Assembly (NCBI RefSeq): GCF_030409055.1
Contig: NZ_CP116619.1
Span: 2,829,628 to 2,893,627, forward strand
Direction: 5' to 3'
Length of the DNA stretch: 64,000 nt
DNA from: Trichocoleus desertorum NBK24
Lineage (GTDB): Bacteria; Cyanobacteriota; Cyanobacteriia; FACHB-46
Each line of letters opens with the position of its first letter. The stretch's first letter is position 1. Below are positions 53,789 to 61,400 of this stretch, piece by piece. The notes beneath the pieces are model-generated. The model saw nothing but the letters and a program-made list of their open reading frames with translations, was not told the DNA's origin and searched no databases. The translations under genes and the position numbers were made by a program.

Positions 53789-54218
53789 CACACAGAACCT
53801 TGCATCAGAGTTGAACTCATTCTCGCGATCGCACCCCATAAAAAGGATCGTTGATTCACGGGAATATTCATCGCCCCCGTAGATACGGTCAGGGGAAACA
53901 CGGATCTATCTTTCGTTTTCAGCTTGGGATAAGCCTTTGGGGAGATGCTTTTTCTACCACTAACTAGAATGAGTCTGGCGATCGCTGAACCATAAATTTC
54001 CCCAAACACTGATCTACAGTGGGTTTTACTCGGCATTGTTGAAGTGCCAGGATGTTTGTTAAGGCTGTTCTGGTTTCCTAATGAAACGTTACACAGAGTT
54101 GCGGATAGTAGATTTGGAGCTGCGCTCAGAGCAAAACTCCCCGGAACTCTAGCCAGAAAAATTGTAGTTATTAGTACTAGAGCCTTTTCCTGTTGCGCTC
54201 CTCTATGCCGTGCTGCTT
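53789..54218. other. Divergent sigF-to-repeat-protein intergenic region
   Basis: 430 bases containing the sigF promoter on one strand and that of the repeat-bearing protein on the other. No structured element or additional gene was recognised. Confidence 0.45.
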
Positions 54219-54872
54219 ATGTTTACCTCACTTAAAGTTACGCATCTCGCTTTATTCACAGGGCTAGTCGTAGGATTGACCACTGGGGTTGCCGCCCACT
54301 TGAGCCGCGTTGAGTTACCAGCCGCTCTGGTTGGTCAAACAATAACTAAGGTTGAGCCAGCAGAGACTGTTGAGCCAGCAGAGACTGTTGAGCCAGTAGA
54401 AGCAGGGACTGTTGAGCCAGCAGAGGCTGTTGAGCCAGTAGAAGCAGGGGCTGTTAAGCCAGCAGGGGCTGTTAAGCCAGCAGAGGCTGTTGAGCCAGTA
54501 GAAGCAGGGGCTCAAGACAGGCGAGATGATTACAGCTCTATGTCTCTTGACCAGTTTGCTCAAAGCGGTAGAAGCCTTACGGGGCAGAGGCCCAGTGCGA
54601 TCGTGGCTCAGTTATTTGGGGCAACGGAGGGTTTGTCGCCTTTGGGACTGGAGCAAATGGAGATCCGTTATGCCGAATCTGGGGAAGCGATCGCCCTACT
54701 GACCCAAACGGGACGACAGGATGATTCGGTGAATGGGGTGAGATACCGAGTGGAACTACAACCTCAACCCAGCGACATCGGGAGCCAGTGGCAAGTGACT
54801 TGGGTTGGACAACAGTTCAAGTGCCAACCGCAACGTGGTCAGCAAGATTGGGCTACAGCTTTGTGTCTGTAA
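54219..54872 (+). CDS. Membrane-anchored protein with VEPAE tandem repeats
   Basis: A 217-residue protein. Residues ~7-25 are a hydrophobic signal anchor (ALFTGLVVGLTTGVAAHL). Residues ~45-98 are eight tandem units: five of six residues (VEPAET, VKPAGA and relatives) and three of eight (VEPVEAGT/A). The C-terminal ~115 residues form a compact domain with QMEIRYAESGEAIALLTQ, YRVELQPQP and two cysteines (FKCQPQ, ALCL). ATG 54219 was chosen; an ATG-like TTG start lies three codons upstream. The last domain may be a conserved cyanobacterial periplasmic module of unknown function. Confidence 0.75.
   Translation: MFTSLKVTHLALFTGLVVGLTTGVAAHLSRVELPAALVGQTITKVEPAETVEPAETVEPVEAGTVEPAEAVEPVEAGAVKPAGAVKPAEAVEPVEAGAQDRRDDYSSMSLDQFAQSGRSLTGQRPSAIVAQLFGATEGLSPLGLEQMEIRYAESGEAIALLTQTGRQDDSVNGVRYRVELQPQPSDIGSQWQVTWVGQQFKCQPQRGQQDWATALCL
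54351..54512 (+). repeat. In-frame minisatellite (VEPAE units)
   Basis: 162 bases composed of five 18-bp and three 24-bp units beginning GTTGAGCCAG or GTTAAGCCAG. All units are multiples of three, so changes in copy number preserve the frame. Confidence 0.92.
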
Positions 54873-54932
54873 CTCAATTCAAATCCAAAAATTTGAGCGT
54901 AGAAGTTCAAGCCCAACGACCTAGGCTCTGAT

Positions 54933-56999
54933 CTAAGCTTGGAGCTGAGAGGCGGGCTGGATTAACTTGGCGACCGCTGCGACTAACTCTCCTGGCTCTA
55001 TAGGTTTCGCTAAGTGCATTTGGAACCCCGCTTCGATCGCGCGTTTGCGTTCTTCTACACGGGTATAGGCAGTGAGAGCGATCGCAGGAATATTGCCTCC
55101 TTGCTCGGCTTCTAGACTCCGAATTTTACGAATTAGTTGGTAGCCATCTGCTTGTGGCATACCAATATCGCTTACTAGTACATTGGGCTTAAAGTCACCC
55201 AGTGCTGTCACCGCATCCGCCGCAGAGGCCACGATTTTCACGTCAGCTCCGTATTGCGCCAAAGCTGTCGATAAAAATTCCCTGGTATCTGGATCATCAT
55301 CGACGACTAGCACCCGCAAGCTAGCCAGCGAAGGTACCTCTGCATTCACTGTCCCCAGATGTGTCATCGGATAGCCTTCTTCCGCATCTTGAGGGTCGAT
55401 GAGAGTGGCTGCTTGGGGCAATTTCACAATAAATCGTGCCCCTGGGCCATCTGGGTTGCTGGTTGCTTCCACCGTACCGCCATGCAACTCGACCAAATGT
55501 CGCACGATCGCTAGACCCAAACCTAAGCCGCCGTAAGGTCTAGTCGTGGTGCTATCGGCTTGTCGGAAGCGATCGAACACGTAAGGCAAAAACTCAGGAC
55601 TGATGCCTATTCCCGTATCTGTGACTTGAATTTGAGCATAGCGCTGGGGTGGGGCTTGTCCGTCGTCGCTAGCGGTATCCTCTTGAGCAAAGGATAAACC
55701 CACTTCCACTTTGCCTTCCTCAGGCGTGAACTTAATCGCATTCGATAGCAAGTTCCAAACTACCTGCTGGAGACGATCTGGGTCTCCTAGAACCAGGTCT
55801 CCGCCTGGATCAAACTTAGTTTCGAGCTGAATCGACTTGCCGTCCGCCATCGGTCGCAAGGCATCGATCGCGGCTTCAATCACCCCGACTGGGTTGACCG
55901 GACGGATCATCAACCGCAGCTTGCCCCGAATAATCCGCGAGACATCCAGAATATCTTCAATCAGCTGGGCCTGGACTTTGGCATTCCGCTCAATCGTTTC
56001 TAGCGCTTTGCTCGTGGTCGCCTCATCAAATTTACGAGTTCGCAGTAGCCTAGCCCAGCCCAGCATGGCATTAAGCGGGGTGCGTAGCTCGTGGGAGAGG
56101 ATGGCGAGGAATTCATCTTTAATCCGATTGGCTGCTTCTGCTTCTTGTCTAGCAATCTGCTCGCGCATGAACTGAGATCTGGCTGCTTCTGCCTGTTTGC
56201 GCTCCGTTACGTCTTCGATCGTGCCGACATGCCCCAAGAGCTTGCCATGATCCGAAACCATTGGAGACGATCGCACATGAGTCCAGCGAATGCTGCCATC
56301 GGGGCTTTGAAAGCGAAATTCATCAGAATATTCTTGGCCTTTCTGGGTGTAAACTGACCACTCTTGGATCGCGCGGCTTCGATCCTCTTGGTAAACCGAT
56401 TGCAGCCAGCCCGCTCCTAAACTAGCAGCTTCATCTAGGCCGCAGATGACTTGGTAGCGGGGGTTGGTGTAAATGCAGCGTCCCGCTATATCCGTCAGGA
56501 AAATGCCCACAGGTGAACAAGCGCTCAGAGAGCGAAAGCGTTCTTCACTTTGCCTCAGCTCCGCATTCATGGCTCCTAGTTGGGCTGCTTGCCGCTTGAC
56601 CTCTTCGGTTTTCTTGAAGAGATCGACAAAAACGGCAACTTTAGAGGTCAGAATTTCTGCCTTAACGGGTTTGAACAAGTAATCGACTGCGCCTAGAGAG
56701 TAGCCCTTAAAGACCAAAGAATCGCTACTGCTGAAGGCGGTCATGAAAATGATCGGGGTATGCTGCGATCGCGTCCGTTCCCGAATCAAGGTAGCTGTTT
56801 CAAAGCCGTCAATCCCTGGCATCTGCACGTCTAGCAAGATGACCGCAAAATCTTGGTCGAGCAGGCAACGCAAAGCTTCTTCGCCGGAGCTTGCTCTGAC
56901 TAAGTTTTGGCCTAGTTTTTCCAGAATTGCCTCTAAAGCCAGTAGGTTTTCCGGATAATCGTCAACCAGGAGAATATTGACTTTGGGTTCAGACGACAT
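54933..56999 (-). CDS. Hybrid sensor kinase: REC-PAS-HisKA-HATPase-REC
   Basis: A 688-residue soluble hybrid kinase. An N-terminal receiver (residues ~8-125; Asp in VILLDVQMPG) is followed by a PAS/PAC pair (~150-280, ending TIEDVTERKQ), HisKA with [13 protein letters not shown], HATPase (N box NLLSNAIKFT, G1 DTGIGIS, G2 GLGLGLAIV) and a C-terminal receiver (Asp in VLVSDIGMPQADG). The double-receiver layout suggests a phosphorelay node fed by other kinases. It is the last gene of the operon, 4 bases after cheB. Confidence 0.94.
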   Translation of the reverse strand: MSSEPKVNILLVDDYPENLLALEAILEKLGQNLVRASSGEEALRCLLDQDFAVILLDVQMPGIDGFETATLIRERTRSQHTPIIFMTAFSSSDSLVFKGYSLGAVDYLFKPVKAEILTSKVAVFVDLFKKTEEVKRQAAQLGAMNAELRQSEERFRSLSACSPVGIFLTDIAGRCIYTNPRYQVICGLDEAASLGAGWLQSVYQEDRSRAIQEWSVYTQKGQEYSDEFRFQSPDGSIRWTHVRSSPMVSDHGKLLGHVGTIEDVTERKQAEAARSQFMREQIARQEAEAANRIKDEFLAILSHELRTPLNAMLGWARLLRTRKFDEATTSKALETIERNAKVQAQLIEDILDVSRIIRGKLRLMIRPVNPVGVIEAAIDALRPMADGKSIQLETKFDPGGDLVLGDPDRLQQVVWNLLSNAIKFTPEEGKVEVGLSFAQEDTASDDGQAPPQRYAQIQVTDTGIGISPEFLPYVFDRFRQADSTTTRPYGGLGLGLAIVRHLVELHGGTVEATSNPDGPGARFIVKLPQAATLIDPQDAEEGYPMTHLGTVNAEVPSLASLRVLVVDDDPDTREFLSTALAQYGADVKIVASAADAVTALGDFKPNVLVSDIGMPQADGYQLIRKIRSLEAEQGGNIPAIALTAYTRVEERKRAIEAGFQMHLAKPIEPGELVAAVAKLIQPASQLQA

Positions 57000-57003
57000 G
57001 GGC

Positions 57004-57645
57004 TCACCTTATGACAGGCTGACAAAGATGGATCAAGCGAGGGGCAATATCTGCCAGGGGTAAAATCCAGTCTACGGCAGTTGTTGCGATCGCTGCTTTT
57101 GGCATCATCTGACTCTCAGCAGTTTGGGGATCTTGGACAATAGCCAAGCCCCCACGAGCTTTGATTCTAGCCAAACCCTGAGATCCATCTCCACCCGACC
57201 CAGTTAAGATAATACCAATGGTGTGATGACCATAGGCATCGGCGGCTGACTCAAACAGCACATCAATCGAGGGCCGAGCATAAGACACAGGCATATCTGT
57301 AGAGAGCGCAAACCAGCCCGCTGACTCTACTAATAAATGATAGTCAGCAGGGGCTAAGTAGACGTGACCAGGCACAATGGCTGCTTTATCGGCGGCATCT
57401 TGCAGCGGCAGCAGACTGCAAGATTGCAAAAACTCACTGAGACCTATGTTGGAGTCTTTATGCCGATGTTGCACAATCGCGACTGCTGCTGGAAAGTTGC
57501 TGGGTAATCCCTTTAGCAGGATTTCGAGGGCAGAGAGGCCACCCAAAGAAGTCCCCACGACGACCAACTCGAAGTGGGGTTGCCGTGGAGCTTGCTTCCT
57601 ACTGAATCCGTCGGTAAAGCTTTTCACGGCTTTCCAACTCCTCAT
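57004..57645 (-). CDS. CheB-type protein-glutamate methylesterase, no receiver
   Basis: A 213-residue CheB catalytic domain without the usual N-terminal receiver. The active site is visible: Ser in VVGTSLGG, His in VQHRHKDSN and Asp in TGSGGDGSQG. Normal CheB removes methyl groups from chemoreceptor glutamates; stand-alone forms occur with CheR in kinase operons and may act on a non-receptor target. The start (ATG 57645) overlaps the 3' end of cheR by 47 bases. No methyl-accepting receptor gene is seen in the window. Confidence 0.92.
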   Translation of the reverse strand: MRSWKAVKSFTDGFSRKQAPRQPHFELVVVGTSLGGLSALEILLKGLPSNFPAAVAIVQHRHKDSNIGLSEFLQSCSLLPLQDAADKAAIVPGHVYLAPADYHLLVESAGWFALSTDMPVSYARPSIDVLFESAADAYGHHTIGIILTGSGGDGSQGLARIKARGGLAIVQDPQTAESQMMPKAAIATTAVDWILPLADIAPRLIHLCQPVIR

Positions 57646-58417
57646 AACGATCTTCGTATTTTGTCAGGCTTAGAGTCTCTTGCTGACCTAATCCTAAGAT
57701 GCCAAATGTCCCTAGGCTTTCGTATAAGAGCTGGTGGACTCGATCCTGCAAGGTATTGTTGAAATAAATTAAGACGTTACGACATAGAATCACATTGAAT
57801 TCGTTGAAGGAACCATCGGTGGCTAGGTTGTGTTGCGAGAAGATCAAATTTTCTTTAAGAGTTGAGCGAAAAATCGCGCTATCGTAAGCTGCCGTATAGT
57901 ACTCAGAGAATGAGTACTTCCCCCCTGCCTTGAGATAGAGCTGCGTGTATTCCTGCATCAGGTGGATGGGAAAGATGCCTGCCTTTGCTTGGCGTAGAAC
58001 CGATTCATTCATATCTGTGGCATAAAGACGACAGCGGTGATATAGCCCTTCTTCCTGCAACAAGATAGCCATCGAATAAACTTCCTCCCCCGTAGAGCAG
58101 CCCGCATGCCAAATCCGAATAAACGGATAGGTGCGTAATAGCGGCACCACCTTTTGCCGAAAAGCTAGATAAAAGGTGGGATCACGAAACATGGAGGTGA
58201 CATTCACCGAAAGACCGAGGAGAAATCGCTCTAAGCATGCAGGGTCATGCAGTAGTCTTTCCTGAAGACCAGAGATGCTCTTCAAGTTTTCGGCCCGAAC
58301 TGCGTTCCAAATCCTCCTTTTGATAGAGGCTAAGGCGTAGTTGCGAAAATCAAATCCATAGTGACGGAATACTCCTTCCAATAGCAACTGAATCTCTAGT
58401 TCCTCAAGGTTGTTCAT
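57599..58417 (-). CDS. CheR-type methyltransferase
   Basis: A 272-residue SAM-dependent protein-glutamate methyltransferase. A small N-terminal helical domain (about residues 10-75) precedes the catalytic domain, with IRIWHAGCSTGEEVYSMAI (SAM loop), LYATDMNESVLRQAK, and NVILCRNVLIYFN. No TPR or PAS fusion. Its 3' end overlaps cheB. It is 72 bases downstream of the giant kinase, with a hairpin between them. The methylated substrate is not obvious; the poly-HAMP protein is a candidate (inference). Confidence 0.93.
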   Translation of the reverse strand: MNNLEELEIQLLLEGVFRHYGFDFRNYALASIKRRIWNAVRAENLKSISGLQERLLHDPACLERFLLGLSVNVTSMFRDPTFYLAFRQKVVPLLRTYPFIRIWHAGCSTGEEVYSMAILLQEEGLYHRCRLYATDMNESVLRQAKAGIFPIHLMQEYTQLYLKAGGKYSFSEYYTAAYDSAIFRSTLKENLIFSQHNLATDGSFNEFNVILCRNVLIYFNNTLQDRVHQLLYESLGTFGILGLGQQETLSLTKYEDRYEELESREKLYRRIQ

Positions 58418-58431
58418 TTGATAAAGAAGTT

Positions 58432-58477
58432 ATTAAAAGTGTAAAAAGCAGGAGCAATCCGTTCTTACACTTTTAAT
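58432..58477. repeat. 13-bp perfect inverted repeat between kinase and cheR
   Basis: ATTAAAAGTGTAA (58432-58444) and TTACACTTTTAAT (58465-58477) with a 20-base loop. On the minus strand the loop contains GGATTGCTC, shared with the loop of the hairpin at 20585-20633 although the stems are unrelated. Confidence 0.8.
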
Positions 58478-58489
58478 TTTGCCCTCTAC

Positions 58490-61400
58490 CTATTGGTACA
58501 ACCAGACACGTAGGAGAGATAATAACTGCTCTGTATCCACTGGTTTGGTGATGTAATCGGATGCGCCTGCCTCAATGCACTTCTCGCGATCGCCTTGCAT
58601 GGCCTTCGCGGTGAGAGCCACCATTGGTAGGGCATCAAACACACTCAGTTGTCGAATGGTTTGCATGGTTTCGTAGCCATCCATTTCTGGCATCATCACA
58701 TCTACGAGCACGATGTCTACGTCTGGGTTGTTTTGCAACACGGCAATGCCATCGCGACCGTTTTCGGCATACAGCACTTGCATTTGATACCGCTCTAGGA
58801 GGCTGGTGAGGGCAAAGATATTACGGACATCATCATCCACAATCAGTACCTTTTTACCTGCCAATACGGGGTCGTTTTGACGCAGTTGCTCTAGCATTTG
58901 ACGCTTGGGTTGAGGCAAGTTTGACTGCACCCGATGGAGGAATAAAGCCGTTTCATCCAAGAGGCGTTCGGGCGATCGCACATCCTTAATGATGATGGTT
59001 TCGGCCATCCGTTTCAGCTCAGTTTCTTCTTGCTGGCTCAGTTCCTTGCCTGTGTAAACAATAATCGGCAATTTCGCTAGCCCCACTTCCTGTTTTAGGG
59101 CTTCGATCAGCTCTAACCCTGTCATGTCAGGCAAGCCCAGATCGAGCACGATACAGTCAAAGTGGTTGTCTTTGAGAGCTTCTAGAGCTTCGGCTCCAGA
59201 CCCAACGGCTGTGGTTTCGACATCGCCGTTGCCGATCAGTTCGACAATGCTTTGGCGCTGGGTTTGATCGTCCTCTACCACCAAGAGGTTCTTGACGCGA
59301 CGCTCGACAAATTCCTTGATTTGAGTCAAGGCGTTGGTCAAGTTTTCGCTGGAGATCGGCTTTTGCATGTAAGCGATCGCGCCCAGTTGCAAGCCCCGCT
59401 GCCGTCCTTCTTCCACCGTCAAAATATGGACTGGAATATGGCGGGTTTCGGGGTTGTGCTTTAAGCGATCCAACACAGTCCAGCCATCCATGTCGGGTAG
59501 GCGAATATCCAGCATCACGGCATCGGGCTTGAAGTCACGGGCCATCGAGAGACCCATGTTGCCACGCAACGCCACCAACACTTTGAATCCGGCGCTACGG
59601 GCCATGTCGATCAAGACACGGTTGAAGTTGATGTCGTCTTCAATAATCAGCAAGACGCGATCGCTGGGTTCAATATTGGTACGGTCATCGCTGAGTTCGG
59701 GCAACGGCACCATTGGCGCATCAAGGGCTGACTCAGACAGATTTAGAGCCGCAATGTTGGCAGCGAGGCTTGTGGCAGCGAAAGCAGTGCCAGAACCATC
59801 CAGACCATTGGCGACATCCCGCCGTCCCAGCTCTACCCGGATGGGGGATTGAGGGGTTGGAGTTGAAGCTTGGGGTGGTGCCTGGTAAGCCTGAGGTAGA
59901 TACAGAGTAAAGGTGCTTCCTTGCCCCGGAGCGCTGGTTAGCCTAATTTCACCGCCTAAGAGACGGGCAATTTCTCGGCTAATCGAGAGGCCCAGTCCAG
60001 TACCGCCATACTTCCGGCTCGTCGTGCCATCCGCTTGCTGGAACGCCTCAAAGATGATTTTCTGTTTATCGGCTGGAATGCCAATGCCCGTATCGGTTAC
60101 AGAGAAGGCAATCACTGTGTTAGCACGACTCAAGCTTTCCTTCTCTGGATTCCAACCTTGGGCTGCTGCCGTCATGCTTAATTTGACAGAGCCGCGATCG
60201 GTAAACTTAAAGGCATTTGCCAGCAGATTCTTCAGCACTTGTTGCAAGCGCTTGGAATCGGTATAGATGGCGCGAGGGAGGCGATCGTCCAGCTCAATGC
60301 CGAACTGTAAGCCTTTATCCTGAGCGACTTGCCCAAAGGTGCGATCAATGTAGCCGCGCAAGTCCGTGAACAACATCTGATCAATATCGACGGACATGGT
60401 GCCCGATTCGATTTTGGCTAAGTCCAGAATGTCGTTGATCAGCTCCAGCAGATCTGTACCCGCTGAGTGGATGGTTTGGATGTACTCGACTTGCTTTTGG
60501 CTCAAGTTGCCATCCGGGTTGTCGGTCAGCAGTCGCGCCAGAATCAGCAAGCTATTCAGTGGCGTGCGGAGTTCGTGGGACATATTCGCCAAGAACTCGG
60601 ACTTGTACTTGGAGCTGAGGGCCAATTGTTCGGCTTTTTCTTCCAGCGATCGCCGCGCTTGTTCAATTTCGCGGTTCTTGCGCTCCACCTCTTTGTTTTG
60701 CAGTGACAGCAACTCGGCTTTTTCTTCCAGTTCTTCGTTGGTCTGCTGCAATTGCTCTTGCTGGTTCTTCAGCAACTCTTCTGACGCCTTCAGCGATTGC
60801 GCTTGTTGTTCTAGGCGCTTGTTGGTATCGGTGAGTTCCTTCTGCTGGACTTGTAGTTCTTCGGCCAAGGATTGAGACTGCTTCAGCAGTTCTTCCGTCC
60901 GCATACTAGCCGCGATCGTGTTTAAGACGATGGCGATACTTTCAGTCAGTTGGTCGAAGAAGGTAAGGTGAATGTCGCTGAAGTGGCGGAAGGAGGCCAG
61001 CTCAATCACCGCCGTGACTTGACCTTCAAACAGAACAGGCAACACGACCACATTGCGCGGCGTGGCTTCTCCCAAACCAGAACTGATCTTGATGTAATCG
61101 TCTGGGACTTCGGTGAGCAGAATCCGTTCTTTTTCTAGGGCACATTGACCGACCAGACCTTCGCCGATGCTAAAGCGGTTCGCCAAGTGTTTGCGCTCCC
61201 GGTAGGCATAGGTGCTAAGCAGCTTCAGGAAAGGAATGTGCATCTCGCCCGGTTCCATCAGGTAAAAGACGCCATGCTGCGCCGAGACCAGTGGAGCCAA
61301 TTCTGACAAGATGAGTTTGGAAACCGTTTCCAAATCGCGCTGACCTTGCAGCATCCGGGTGAACTTGGCTAAGTTGGTCTTGAGCCAGTCTTGCTCGGTG

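Noticed and set aside
54345-54512. Could the tandem units be a CRISPR array
   Set aside because: Units are 18-24 bp, contiguous without spacers, and encode a protein repeat.
54315-54563. Repetitive minus-strand 82-codon frame (WLNSLC-type repeats)
   Set aside because: It is the antisense of the VEPAE minisatellite.
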